From RH-AL1 sp964243435 (GTDB lineage: Bacteria > Pseudomonadota > Alphaproteobacteria > Rhizobiales > Beijerinckiaceae): DNA of 64,000 nt. Positions within the stretch are counted from its first letter, which is position 1, and every line of letters starts with the position of its first letter. The notes beneath the pieces are model-generated. The model was not told the origin of the DNA and searched no databases. It saw only the letters and a program-made list of their open reading frames with translations. Where the stretch lies: contig CAXTFM010000002.1 in NCBI GenBank assembly GCA_964243435.1, positions 10,738 through 74,737 of the forward strand, written 5' to 3'. Shown piece after piece: positions 25,073-34,157 of the stretch. The translations under genes and the position numbers were made by a program.

Positions 25073-25978
25073 CTACGCCGTTCCGTTGCCGCCCGTGGCG
25101 CCATACACCTCGCCGGTGACGTAGCTCGCCTCCTGCGACGCGAGGAACACGTAAACGGGCGCGAGTTCGACTGGCTGGCCGGGGCGCCCGAGTGGCACCC
25201 CCGAGCCGAACTTCTCGACCGCCTCCTGCGGCTGGCCGCCCGAGGGCTGCAACGCCGTCCAGAACGGGCCGGGTGCGACCGCGTTCACCCGGATGCCCTT
25301 GGCGACGACCTGCTTGGCGAGCGCCTTGGAGAAGGCGACGATGCCGGCCTTGGTGGTGGAATAGTCGAGCAGGATCGGCGGCGGGGTGTAGGCGACCACC
25401 GAGGCGGTGTTGATGATCGCGGCGCCCGGCGGCATGTGCGGGACCGCCGCCTTGGTGATCCAGAACATGGCGTAAAGGTTCGTCTTCAGCGTGCGGTCGA
25501 ATGCGTCGGCGGAGATGTCGCCGATGTCTTTCTGGTTGGTCTGCTTGCCGGCATTGTTGACCAGGATGTCGAGGCCGCCGAGCTCGGCCACGGTGCGCTC
25601 CACCAGTCCCTCGCAGAAGCCCTGGTCGGTGATGTCGCCGGGGAACAAGGCCGCCCTGCGGCCCTCCGCCCGGATGAGCTTGGCCACCTCCTCGGCATCG
25701 GCCATCTCGTCGGCGAGATAGCTCAGCGCCACGTCGGCTCCTTCGCGGGCGAAGGCGATCACGGCGGCGCGCCCGATGCCGGAATCGGCGCCGGTGACCA
25801 GGGCGCGCCGCCCCTTAAGGCGGCCATGGCCGACATAGCTCGTTTCGCCGTGGTCCGGCCTGGGGTCCATGGCCGCCGCCAGTCCCGGCGCGCCCTGCGG
25901 CTGACGGGGGAACGGCGGCTGCGGGTACTGCGTGCGCGGGTCCTGCATGCGCAGGCGGTCGGCGGCGTCGTCCGGCAT
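25073..25978 (-). CDS. SDR-family oxidoreductase, YghA/GsiB-like with N-terminal extension
   Basis: A 301-residue protein with AAAGGAC before ATG 25978. An N-terminal polar extension (QDPRTQYPQPPFPRQPQ) precedes the Rossmann domain. This extension, including the PQPPFP.Q.Q motif, is typical of general-stress SDRs of the YghA/YhdF type. Cofactor motif TGADSGIGRA, NNAG in ILVNNAGKQ, and catalytic Ser with YSTTKAG are intact. VNAVAPGPFWTAL and a C-terminal YVTGEVYGATGG complete the fold. It probably acts on sugars or aldehydes under stress. It is a single gene, convergent with the esterase. Confidence 0.92.
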   Translation of the reverse strand: MPDDAADRLRMQDPRTQYPQPPFPRQPQGAPGLAAAMDPRPDHGETSYVGHGRLKGRRALVTGADSGIGRAAVIAFAREGADVALSYLADEMADAEEVAKLIRAEGRRAALFPGDITDQGFCEGLVERTVAELGGLDILVNNAGKQTNQKDIGDISADAFDRTLKTNLYAMFWITKAAVPHMPPGAAIINTASVVAYTPPPILLDYSTTKAGIVAFSKALAKQVVAKGIRVNAVAPGPFWTALQPSGGQPQEAVEKFGSGVPLGRPGQPVELAPVYVFLASQEASYVTGEVYGATGGNGTA

Positions 25979-26089
25979 GGAAGCGTCCTTTCGGCATCCC
26001 GGGGATCGGTGTGCCGGCGAGCGCGGAGCGTCGGGAAAAGTTCCGGCACGGCAAGCCGCGTGCGGTGGGGCGACGGCGCGCCCGCCCCG

Positions 26090-26908
26090 TCACCGCCCCC
26101 GGAACACCGGCCTGCGCTTCTGCATGAACGCCGTCCGTCCTTCCGTGTAGTCCGAACTGTCGAAGCACGTCGCCACGGCGGCCGCGACGGCGTCCATGTC
26201 GCGCTCCGCCGGGTCGCGCAGCGCCGCGTTGCTGATGAGCTTCATGCCGCGCACCGACAGCGGGGCGTTGCCTGCGACGGTGCGGGCCAGCCCGTTCACC
26301 GCCTCCTCCAGCGCATCGACCGGCACGACGCGGTTCACCAGGCCGATGCGCAGCGCCTCGGCGGCGTCGATGCGCTCGCCGGTGAACAGCAGCATGCGCC
26401 CGTTGGCCTGGCCGACCAGCGAGTTCAAGTGCTGCACGGCGTCGAAGCCGTAGGCGATGCCGAGCCGCGCCGCGGGAATGCCGAAGGCGCTGTCGTCGGA
26501 GGCGATGCGCAGGTCAGCCATCATCGCGATGGCGAGCCCGCCGCCGAGGCAGTACCCCCGGATGCGGGCGATCACCGGCTTGGGAAACGCCGCGAGCCGG
26601 GCACGGCAGCCCCTCGTCAGCCGCTCGTACTCCTGCTGCGCGGCGGCGTTGCTGCGCTTCTCGCCGAACTGGCTGATGTCGGCGCCGGACACGAAGGCCT
26701 TGTCCCCAGCACCCGTCAGCACGACGACCCGCACGCCGTCGTCGTCCGCCCAGCCCTCAAGGATCGCGCCCAGCCCGTCCCACATCTCGATTGACATGGC
26801 GTTGCGCTTTTCCGGCTGGTTGAAGGTGACCGTGCCGATGCCCTCGGCCGCCTCCGCCAGCATCTTGCCCGATGCGTACGCCGTCCGGGCCGGTTGCGTC
26901 GCGTCCAT
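26090..26908 (-). CDS. Enoyl-CoA hydratase/isomerase-fold protein lacking the two catalytic Glu
   Basis: A 272-residue crotonase-family protein from ATG 26908, overlapping the upstream CoA-transferase stop (ATGA). Oxyanion-hole segments are seen: KAFVSGADISQF and RGYCLGGGLAIAM. In canonical hydratases two Glu lie in GGG.E and in the following QPE.. segment. Here they read GGGLAIAM and IPAARLG, so both are replaced by Ala. A normal hydration mechanism is therefore unlikely, but decarboxylase, isomerase or thioester-hydrolase activity remains possible. The operon with a CaiB/BaiF CoA-transferase suggests it acts on the CoA ester made by that enzyme. Confidence 0.88.
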   Translation of the reverse strand: MDATQPARTAYASGKMLAEAAEGIGTVTFNQPEKRNAMSIEMWDGLGAILEGWADDDGVRVVVLTGAGDKAFVSGADISQFGEKRSNAAAQQEYERLTRGCRARLAAFPKPVIARIRGYCLGGGLAIAMMADLRIASDDSAFGIPAARLGIAYGFDAVQHLNSLVGQANGRMLLFTGERIDAAEALRIGLVNRVVPVDALEEAVNGLARTVAGNAPLSVRGMKLISNAALRDPAERDMDAVAAAVATCFDSSDYTEGRTAFMQKRRPVFRGR

Positions 26909-28119
26909 CAGATTGCTCCCTCGGCGCGCATTTGCGCGATCTCGTCCGGAGTCAGGCCCACCTCCGTCAACACGGCCTGCGTGTCCGCGCCCATGTCGGG
27001 GCTGGCGGTGCGCACCGCCTTGCCGACGCCCGACAGGTTCAAGGGCGATGCCACCACCGACAGGGTGCCGAGACGAGGGTGCGCGACCGGAACGGCGAGG
27101 CCGAGGTGCTGGACCTGCGGGTCGGCGAACACCCGGTCGATGGTGTTGATCGGCCCGCAGGGGATGCCGGCGTCGGCAAACAACGCCGTCCAATGCGCGG
27201 AGGGCTGCGTGCGGGTGAGGGCGCCGATGGCGGCGTTGATGGCCTCGCGGTCGGCGCTGCGGCCCGTCATGCTCGACCACTCCGGTTTGGACAGCCAGTC
27301 CGGGCGCTCCAAGGCCTCGCAGAAGCGCCGCCATTGCCGGCCGGAACTGGCCGCGATGTTGACGGCGCCGTCGGCCGTGGGAAAGGCGCCGGTGGGGATG
27401 CCGGTCGGGTGGTCGTTGCCGGCCTGTCCGGCGACCTCGCCCTTCATCAGCCAGCGCGCGGCCTGGAAGTCGAGCATGAACACCTGCGCTTCGAGCAGGC
27501 TGGTGGTCACCCAGCGACCCTTGCCGGTGCGGTGACGCTCGAACAGCGCCGTCATGATGCCGAACGCCAGCAGGTTGCCGGCGGTGAGGTCGGCGAGCGG
27601 GATCCCCGCGCGCACCGGACCCTGGCCGGGCAGGCCGGTGATCGACATCAGCCCGCCCAAGCCCTGCGCGATCTGGTCGACCCCGGCGCGCGCGCCGTAG
27701 GGGCCGTCCTGGCCGAAGCCGCTGATGCTGCCGTACACCAGCCGCTCGTTGACGGCACGGAGGTCGTCCCAGCCGATGCGCAGCCGGTGCTTGACGTTGG
27801 CGCGCATGTTCTCGACGAGCACGTCCGCGCGGGCGACCAGTCGCAGGAAAGCGGCGTGGCCCGACGGCGTCTTGAGGTTGAGCTGGATGGCGCGCTTGTT
27901 GCGGTGCAGGTTCTGGAAGTCCGGGCCGTCGCGGTCGCCGGCGATGTCCTCGGCGCCGCTCGGCGGCGGCTCCACCCGGATCACCGACGCACCCCAATCC
28001 GACAGGTGCCGCACGCAGGTCGGGCCGGCACGGGCGAGGGTGAGGTCCAGCACGACGAGGCCGGCGAGCGGCAACGCGGCCGCCGCGGTGCGAGGGTGAT
28101 CGCCGTCCGCCATGGTCAT
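26908..28119 (-). CDS. CaiB/BaiF (family III) CoA-transferase
   Basis: A 403-residue protein. ATG 28119 is chosen for the GGGGAG ribosome site just upstream; a second ATG is at 28113. Family III features: LAGLVVLDLTLARAGPTCVRHLSDWGASVIRVEPP at the N-terminus, RNKRAIQLNLKTPSGHAAFLRLV, GSISGFGQDGPYGARAGVDQIAQG, and the GIPLADLTAGN segment carrying the catalytic Asp. These enzymes move CoA between carboxylic acids such as oxalate, carnitine derivatives or 2-methylacyl acids. It is co-transcribed with the crotonase-fold gene. A second paralogue lies at 29556-30659. Confidence 0.93.
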   Translation of the reverse strand: MTMADGDHPRTAAAALPLAGLVVLDLTLARAGPTCVRHLSDWGASVIRVEPPPSGAEDIAGDRDGPDFQNLHRNKRAIQLNLKTPSGHAAFLRLVARADVLVENMRANVKHRLRIGWDDLRAVNERLVYGSISGFGQDGPYGARAGVDQIAQGLGGLMSITGLPGQGPVRAGIPLADLTAGNLLAFGIMTALFERHRTGKGRWVTTSLLEAQVFMLDFQAARWLMKGEVAGQAGNDHPTGIPTGAFPTADGAVNIAASSGRQWRRFCEALERPDWLSKPEWSSMTGRSADREAINAAIGALTRTQPSAHWTALFADAGIPCGPINTIDRVFADPQVQHLGLAVPVAHPRLGTLSVVASPLNLSGVGKAVRTASPDMGADTQAVLTEVGLTPDEIAQMRAEGAI

Positions 28120-28248
28120 CGCTCTCCCCGCCGTTGTTTTTCGTTGTGGTGCGCGGTGCGCCGCACGTTCATAGTCCTCCATGCCGGGCGGTCGCAACAC
28201 CGTGATCCCGGCCGCTCGCCCGCGACGCGTTCCGGGCAGGGGCGGGGC

Positions 28249-28896
28249 ATGGCAACCGGGACGGCGACCATCCAGAACGACGACCACGGCGGCACCGGGA
28301 CCGGGGTCACCCGAGCCCCCGATCTCCGCGCCCCCGACCGGGAGAGCGCGCGCGATGACGAGCCGACGCCGATGCGGTTGTTCCTCGCCTTCGGCCGCAT
28401 CGGCTTGACGAGCTTCGGCGGCGGTCTCAGCGGCTGGCTGCTCCGTGAATTCGTCCAAGCCCGCAGGTGGATCAGCGAGGAGGACTTCCTCAACGGCCTC
28501 TCGCTCTCGCAGGCGTTGCCCGGCGTCAACGTGACCAACATGGCGATCTGGATCGGTTACCGGCTGCTCGGGCTGCGCGGTGCCGTGGCCGGCCTGTGCG
28601 GCATCATCGTGCCCGCGGCGATGCTGATCGTGCTGATCGGCGCCCTGTTCGAGCGGCTGAACCAGTTCGCCTTGACGCGTCCCGCGCTGGACGGGGCGGC
28701 GGCGGCGGCCATCGGCCTGTCGCTGTCGATGGGCGTCACGGTGGCGCGGCGCGTGCCGCGACGGGCGGCGGCGGTCGCCGGCATGGCCGCGACCTTCGTC
28801 GCGGTGGCCTTCCTGCACCTGCCGCTGGTCTGGGTCGTGGTGGTCGTCGGCGCGCTCAGCATCGGATGGGAATACCATCGCCTCGGCAGGCGCTGA
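28249..28896 (+). CDS. Chromate transporter family protein, N-terminal-type half (short CHR)
   Basis: A 215-residue membrane protein. ATG 28249 is used; an internal ATG near the first span could also serve. About 40 polar residues precede the CHR domain: RLFLAFGRIGLTSFGGGLSGWLL, then LSLSQALPGVNVTNMAIWIGYRL. About five or six spans. It corresponds to one half of ChrA. The other half is encoded by the next gene 4 bp later, so the pair probably assembles as a heterodimer. Chromate or sulfate export is the textbook role, but the neighbours are CoA-transferases, so an organic anion is possible. Confidence 0.88.
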   Translation: MATGTATIQNDDHGGTGTGVTRAPDLRAPDRESARDDEPTPMRLFLAFGRIGLTSFGGGLSGWLLREFVQARRWISEEDFLNGLSLSQALPGVNVTNMAIWIGYRLLGLRGAVAGLCGIIVPAAMLIVLIGALFERLNQFALTRPALDGAAAAAIGLSLSMGVTVARRVPRRAAAVAGMAATFVAVAFLHLPLVWVVVVVGALSIGWEYHRLGRR

Positions 28897-28900
28897 CGCC

Positions 28901-29437
28901 GTGGAAAAGTCGCTCGCAGCGCTGGTGACGGTGTTCGTGCCCTTGTCGCTCGTCACCATCGGGGGCGGCCAGGCGGTTGTGGCCGACATCCAGCGCCAGG
29001 TCGTCGACGTGCACGGCTGGATGACGACGCAGCAGTTCCTGACCGACTTCGCGATCTCCCGCATGGCGCCCGGGCCGGGGACGCTGCTCGTGACGCTGAT
29101 CGGCTGGCAGGTCGCGGGGCCCTGGGGTGCCCTGACGGCGACGCTCGCCATCTTCATGCCGACGGCGATCCTGATCTATGGCGTTGCGCGCCTTTGGGCG
29201 CGCTACAAGGGCGCGCGGTGGCAGCTGGCGCTCGAAGGCGGGCTCCGCCCCGTCGCGGCCGGGATGATCCTGGCGGCGGTCTTCGTGCTGATGCGCTCGC
29301 TCGACGGCGGCTGGCCCGCGCGCGGGCTTGCCCTGGCGTCGACGGGGGCGCTCCTCGTCAGCCGCATCAACCCGCTCGCCCTGCTCGCCTGCGGCGCCAC
29401 CGTGTTCGTGGCCGCGCGGCAGCTTGGCTTGGCGTGA
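28901..29437 (+). CDS. Chromate transporter family protein, C-terminal-type half (short CHR)
   Basis: A 178-residue membrane protein from GTG 28901, 4 bp after the preceding CHR gene. It shows the CHR pattern VTIGGGQAVVADIQRQVVDVHGW, then FAISRMAPGPGTLLVTLIGWQVAG. About five hydrophobic spans. It is the partner of the 28249-28896 product. Confidence 0.88.
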   Translation: MEKSLAALVTVFVPLSLVTIGGGQAVVADIQRQVVDVHGWMTTQQFLTDFAISRMAPGPGTLLVTLIGWQVAGPWGALTATLAIFMPTAILIYGVARLWARYKGARWQLALEGGLRPVAAGMILAAVFVLMRSLDGGWPARGLALASTGALLVSRINPLALLACGATVFVAARQLGLA

Positions 29438-29555
29438 GGGCCGCGTCGTCGCCGACCGATGGCGCCGGGCGGCCCGCTGGATGGATCAAGGATGACGCGC
29501 GACGCGCCAGGAGCGGGATCGCGCCGGTCGGTGGTAGCAGCGAGGGTGAACCATC

Positions 29556-30659
29556 ATGAAGCTTTCGGGCCTGCGGGTCGTCGACCTGACCTCGTTCCTG
29601 CCGGGGCCGTACATGACGATGGCGATGGCGGATCACGGGGCGGAGGTCATCAAGGTCGAAGCCCCCGGCGGCGACCTCGGGCGGGGCATCGGCCCGCTCG
29701 ACGGCGACGCTTCCGTCGTGTTCCGCAACGTCAACCGCGGCAAGAAAAGCGTCGCGCTCGACCTCAAGACGCCGGCCGGCCTCGACGCCCTCGAAGCGCT
29801 GTGCAGGTCGGCCGACGTGTTCGTGGAAGGCTTCCGTCCCGGCGTCGCCGGGCGGCTGGGCGTCGCCTACCACCATGTGAAGGCCTGGAACCCCCGCATC
29901 GTGTACTGTTCCATCAGCGCCTTCGGCCAGGACGGTCCCTATGCCCATCGCCCCGCCCATGACCTCGCCGTCGAGGCGCTGAGCGGCGCGCTCAGCGTCA
30001 CCCTGGGGGCGGACGACGCGCCGGCGATACCCGGCGTCCCCGCCGCGGACATCCTTGCCGGCCTGCAGGGCCTGTCGGGCGTGCTCATGGCGCTGCTTCG
30101 CCGGGAAAGGACGGGCGAGGGCGATTACCTCGACATCTCGATGCACGATGCCATGGTGTCGGCCTGCGCCAACGTCCTCGGCCCGGCGATGGCGGAGAAG
30201 CGTCAGCAGGTCGCCAAGCACGAGCGCACGACCGGCGGCGCGGCGTTCTATCGCCTGTACGGGACCAGGGACGGGCGCCACCTCGCCCTCGCCGGCCAGG
30301 AGGAGAAGTTCGTCCGCACCCTGCTCGGGCGACTGGGACGGCCCGACCTCGTCGCGCCGTGCCTGCGCGGGCCGGGTCCGCACCAGGCCGAGGTCATGAC
30401 CTTCTTCGAAACGCTGTTCGCCTCCAGGACGCTGGCCGAATGGACGGAGATCCTTGCCGGCATGGATGTCTGCTTCGGACCGGTGCAGACGTTTCCGGAA
30501 GCGCTGGCGGACGCGCATCTCCAGGCGCGCGGCATGCTGCTTCGCGACGAGGCGGGCCGGGTGCATCTCGCGTCGCCGATCCGTTTCGCGGCCGAGCCGG
30601 CGCAGCCGGACCTTTCCGTCCCCGCCCTGGGACAGCACAACGGCATGGTCGACAGCTAG
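29556..30659 (+). CDS. CaiB/BaiF (family III) CoA-transferase, AMACR-like
   Basis: A 367-residue protein from ATG 29556. N-terminus LSGLRVVDLTSFLPGPYMTMAMADHGAEVIKVEAP and the segment CSISAFGQDGPYAHRPAHDLAVEALSG are typical of alpha-methylacyl-CoA racemase-like members. The catalytic Asp is in GVPAADILAGLQGL. It either transfers CoA or epimerises a 2-methylacyl-CoA. It is preceded by the split CHR genes on the same strand (119 bp) and followed by a ModA-like protein. It is divergent from the first CoA-transferase operon. Substrate unknown. Confidence 0.92.
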   Translation: MKLSGLRVVDLTSFLPGPYMTMAMADHGAEVIKVEAPGGDLGRGIGPLDGDASVVFRNVNRGKKSVALDLKTPAGLDALEALCRSADVFVEGFRPGVAGRLGVAYHHVKAWNPRIVYCSISAFGQDGPYAHRPAHDLAVEALSGALSVTLGADDAPAIPGVPAADILAGLQGLSGVLMALLRRERTGEGDYLDISMHDAMVSACANVLGPAMAEKRQQVAKHERTTGGAAFYRLYGTRDGRHLALAGQEEKFVRTLLGRLGRPDLVAPCLRGPGPHQAEVMTFFETLFASRTLAEWTEILAGMDVCFGPVQTFPEALADAHLQARGMLLRDEAGRVHLASPIRFAAEPAQPDLSVPALGQHNGMVDS

Positions 30660-30727
30660 GCGCACCGCTGCGAAGACGCTGCCGCGCGCTCCCGTTCGCG
30701 AACGGTCGTCGCGGAACGGAACTCGAC

Positions 30728-31537
30728 ATGCACGATGGAGGACGCGTGGGCAGGCAATGCTGCAAGGGCTGGAGGGGACGTGTCGGGGCTTTCGTCCTGT
30801 GCGCCGTCCTGACCGCAGGCGCGGGCCGCGCCATGGCGGACGACGTGCGCGTGCTTGCGACCGGCGTCTTCGCGACGAGCCTGCGTGACCTCCACGCCGC
30901 CTTCGCGGCGAGCGGCGGAACGGGGTTCCAGGCGACGATCGGCAACGCCGGCCAGGTCCATGCCAAGCTCATGGCCGGCGCCCCGGCCGACGTGGTGATG
31001 ACCTCCTCCTCCGGCGTGGACGCCCTCGTGCGGGAGGGGACACTCGATGCCGGGAGCAGGGTGGAGATCGGGCGCATGCGGCTCGGCCTCGCCGTCCGCG
31101 ACGGCGCTCCGATGCCCGACGCCACGACGCGCGACCGTGTCCGCGCGCTGTTCCTCGCCGCGCCAGCCGTCGCCTATGTCGATCCCCGCGGCGGCGCGAC
31201 GGCCGGTGCCTTCGCCGAACGGGTCTTCGACCTGCTCGGCATCGCTGATGCCGTTCACGGGAAGTCGGTCCTTTGCGACGACGGCGCCGAAGTGGTGGCA
31301 GCCCTGACGTCGGGCCGCGCGACGCTTGGCATGACGCAGGCAAGCGAGATCCTCGGGGCACCCGGCGTGGCCTTCGCCGGTTTCCTGCCCGAGCCGCTGA
31401 ATTCGGTGTCGACCTATGCCGCTGCGGCAGTGCTGCGGGCACAACCTTCGGCCGCCGCGACCTTTCTGCGATTCATGACGAGTCCCCCGGCCGTCGAGCG
31501 GCTGCGACGTGCCGGGTGGGACGTGACGGGACGGTGA
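30728..31537 (+). CDS. ModA-like periplasmic substrate-binding protein
   Basis: A 269-residue protein from ATG 30728. It has a long charged N-region and hydrophobic core (VGAFVLCAVLTAGAGRAMA, cut before DD), a Sec signal. The mature part has the ModA/PBP2 pattern: VRVLATGVFATSLRDLHAAFAA, then AGQVHAKLMAGAPADVVMTSSSGVDALVREG and VDPRGGATAGAFAERVFDLLGI. No modB or modC is nearby. The next gene, 97 bp downstream, encodes a molybdopterin oxidoreductase. A second ModA-like protein without a signal peptide lies at 36572. The ligand may be an organic anion rather than molybdate. Confidence 0.85.
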   Translation: MHDGGRVGRQCCKGWRGRVGAFVLCAVLTAGAGRAMADDVRVLATGVFATSLRDLHAAFAASGGTGFQATIGNAGQVHAKLMAGAPADVVMTSSSGVDALVREGTLDAGSRVEIGRMRLGLAVRDGAPMPDATTRDRVRALFLAAPAVAYVDPRGGATAGAFAERVFDLLGIADAVHGKSVLCDDGAEVVAALTSGRATLGMTQASEILGAPGVAFAGFLPEPLNSVSTYAAAAVLRAQPSAAATFLRFMTSPPAVERLRRAGWDVTGR

Positions 31538-31634
31538 GCGCCGCGGCGATGGCAACGGACGGCAAACGCCGCCGCTCGCCAAATCGGTGCGGCTCCGATA
31601 GTGTCGCTACGACTCAACGCCCGAGTGCCCGACG

Positions 31635-33710
31635 ATGGCCGACCTTCGCGGCTCCGTCTGCCCGCATGATTGCCCGAGCACCTGCGCGCTCGACGTGGAG
31701 GTGCTCGACCACCACACGATCGGCGCGGTGCGCGGCGCCGACAATCCCTACACGGGCGGCGTGATCTGCAACAAGGTGGCGCGCTACGCCGAGCGGGTGC
31801 ACCACCCCGACCGGCTGCTGCACCCGATGCTGCGCGACGGCGCCAAAGGCGGCGGGCGGTTCCGCCGCATTCGCTGGGACGAGGCGCTGGACCGCGTCGT
31901 CGCCGCCATCGACGCGGCCACGGCGCGGCACGGGGCCGAGGCGGTGTGGCCCTACAGCTCGGCCGGCACCATGGGGCTGGTCAACCGTGACGGCATCTTC
32001 CGGCTGCGCCACGCCATGCGCTGGTCGGGGCGCAAGGGCACGATCTGCAGCGCCATCGCCACCGCCGGCTGGACGGCGGGCTGCGGCCGGGTCAGCGGCA
32101 GCGACCCGCGCGAGATGGCGGTGGCCGACCTCAACGTGCTGTGGGGCACCAACCCGGTGTCGACGCAGGTCAACGTGATGGCCCACGTCACCCGCGCCCG
32201 CAAGGAGCGCGGCGCCAAGCTGGTTGTGATCGACCCCTACCGGACCGGCACGGCCGCCGCGGCCGACCTCCACCTCGCGCTCCGCCCCGGCACGGACGCG
32301 GCGCTGGCCTGCGCCGTGATGCACTGCGCCTTCCGCGACGGCCACGCCGACCGTGCCTACATGGCGAGCCACACCGACGACCCCGCCGCGCTCGAAGCCC
32401 ACCTCGCGACCCGCGGCCCCGATTGGGCGGCCGGCATCACCGGCCTCGCCGCGGCGGAGATCGAGGGGTTCGCGCGCCTCTACAACGCGACGCCGCGCGC
32501 CTACATCCGCGCCGGCTACGGCTTCACGCGCGGGCGTAACGGCGCAGCCTCCATGCACGCGGTGACCTGCCTGCCGGCGGTGACCGGCAAGTGGCGCCAC
32601 GAGGGCGGCGGCGCCCTGTGGGGCATGAAGGGCATCTACCGCTGGGACCGCTCGCTGATCGAGGGCACCGCCTTCCGCGACCCGAGCGTGCGCGAGCTCG
32701 ACATGAGCCGCATCGCCAGCATCCTCACCGGCGATGCCGACGCGCTGATGGGCGGCCCGCCTGTCGCCGTGCTGCTGGTGCAGGGCGGCAACCCCGCTTC
32801 CGTGTGCCCGGACGGCAACCGCGTCCGCGCCGGCCTGATGCGCGACGACCTGTTCACCGTGGTCCACGAGCAGTTCGTGACGGAAACGGCCCGCTACGCC
32901 GACCTGCTGCTGCCGGCGACCATGTTCCTGGAGCACGACGACATCTACCAGGCCGGCGGCCACACCCACATCCAGATCGGGCGGCAGGTCATCCAGCCGC
33001 CGGGCGAGGCGCGCTCCAACCACGATCTGGTCTGCGCGCTGGCGCAGCGCTTCGGGCTCGACCACCACACCTTCCGCATGAGCGGGCTCGAACTCGCCGA
33101 CGCCACGCTGCGCGCGTCCGGCTACCCCGGCGCCGCGGAGCTGACCGAGCGGCGCTGGGTCGACGTGCAGCTGCCGTTCCGCGAGGCGCACTTCCTCGAC
33201 GGCTTCGCCCACCCCGACGGCCGGTTCCGCTTCAAGGCGGACTGGCGTGCGCTCGGCGACAAGGACGGCGCGCTGCCGCCGCTGCCGGACTGGACGCCGC
33301 TGATGGACCACGCCACCCCCGAGCGACCATTGCGCCTCGTGACGGCGCCGGCGCGGCAGTTCCTCAACTCGACCTTCACGGAAACGCCGACGGCGCGCCG
33401 GCGCGGCGGGCGGCCTGAGGCGCTGATCGCGCCGGAGGACGGCGCCCGCTTCGGGGTCGCGGACGGCGCCCTCGCGCGGCTCGGCAACGGCCGCGGCGAG
33501 GTGGTGCTCCACGCCCGGCACGTCGACGGGCAGGCCGCCGGCGTGGTGGTGGTCGAGAGCCTCTGGCCGGCCGACAGCTTCGGCGGCGACGGTTCCGGCA
33601 TCAACGTCCTGACCAGCGACGAGCCGGCGCTGCCTGCGGGCGGCGCGGTGTTCCACGACACGGCGGTGTGGATGCGGCCCGAGGCAGCGGCGCTGGCCGC
33701 GGCGGAGTAG
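31635..33710 (+). CDS. Molybdopterin oxidoreductase (DMSO-reductase superfamily)
   Basis: A 691-residue protein from ATG 31635. The N-terminal [4Fe-4S] motif is CPHDCPSTC...ICNK (Cys at about 9, 13, 17, 45). Next are RFRRIRWDEALDRV, the molybdopterin-binding LNVLWGTNPVSTQVN and AKLVVIDPYRTGTA, then LLLPATMFLEHDDIY, and a C-terminal molydop-binding domain (PLRLVTAPARQFLNSTF). There is no Tat signal, so it is cytoplasmic. It resembles uncharacterised formate-dehydrogenase-like oxidoreductases. The electron partner is not encoded nearby, and the small zinc-ribbon gene ends 3 bp away on the other strand. Substrate unknown; hydroxyacid or aldehyde oxidation would fit the block. Confidence 0.9.
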   Translation: MADLRGSVCPHDCPSTCALDVEVLDHHTIGAVRGADNPYTGGVICNKVARYAERVHHPDRLLHPMLRDGAKGGGRFRRIRWDEALDRVVAAIDAATARHGAEAVWPYSSAGTMGLVNRDGIFRLRHAMRWSGRKGTICSAIATAGWTAGCGRVSGSDPREMAVADLNVLWGTNPVSTQVNVMAHVTRARKERGAKLVVIDPYRTGTAAAADLHLALRPGTDAALACAVMHCAFRDGHADRAYMASHTDDPAALEAHLATRGPDWAAGITGLAAAEIEGFARLYNATPRAYIRAGYGFTRGRNGAASMHAVTCLPAVTGKWRHEGGGALWGMKGIYRWDRSLIEGTAFRDPSVRELDMSRIASILTGDADALMGGPPVAVLLVQGGNPASVCPDGNRVRAGLMRDDLFTVVHEQFVTETARYADLLLPATMFLEHDDIYQAGGHTHIQIGRQVIQPPGEARSNHDLVCALAQRFGLDHHTFRMSGLELADATLRASGYPGAAELTERRWVDVQLPFREAHFLDGFAHPDGRFRFKADWRALGDKDGALPPLPDWTPLMDHATPERPLRLVTAPARQFLNSTFTETPTARRRGGRPEALIAPEDGARFGVADGALARLGNGRGEVVLHARHVDGQAAGVVVVESLWPADSFGGDGSGINVLTSDEPALPAGGAVFHDTAVWMRPEAAALAAAE

Positions 33711-33713
33711 CCG

Positions 33714-33962
33714 TCACGCCGCCCGGCCGGCCGGTGTGTGGAGGTGCTTGGCGACGACCACCGCGCGCCACAGCGTGTTCTCGTCGCGGCAGTGCGGGCA
33801 GGGCGGCAGCACCGCGTCGCCGAGGTGGACGTCCTCGCCCTCGCAGCGCTGGCACTGGTAGATGCCCGCCGGCCCGGCCCTGCCGCCGACCGGGTGCCCG
33901 ATCGCGAAAAGGGGGTTCGCCGGATCGATCCTGACGATGCCGATGTCGCGCGCGACGGCCAT
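33714..33962 (-). CDS. Small zinc-ribbon protein
   Basis: An 82-residue protein from ATG 33962 with GGGGA about 7 nt upstream. It carries two CxxC knuckles: YQCQRCEGEDV and PPCPHCRDE, about 20 residues apart, a zinc-ribbon or rubredoxin-like arrangement. The rest is short beta-rich sequence without signal or membrane segment. It is convergent with the molybdopterin oxidoreductase (3 bp between stops). It could be a redox or metal-delivery partner, but that is inference from position. Confidence 0.7.
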   Translation of the reverse strand: MAVARDIGIVRIDPANPLFAIGHPVGGRAGPAGIYQCQRCEGEDVHLGDAVLPPCPHCRDENTLWRAVVVAKHLHTPAGRAA

Positions 33963-34157
33963 GACCTGTTCCCCGCTCTCGGTGCCGCGGTAGCGGCGAG
34001 ACCTTTGTGTCGGCGCGCCGTCCCGCGACGGTACCGCTGCCCATTATGGGACGGCGCCGCCCGACAATCGATGAGTGTGCAGCGGGGACAGACGGCGATC
34101 GTGCCGGCGGCTATAGTCAGGCGTTGCCCACCCGGACCCCGGCACCCGAGGACACGC

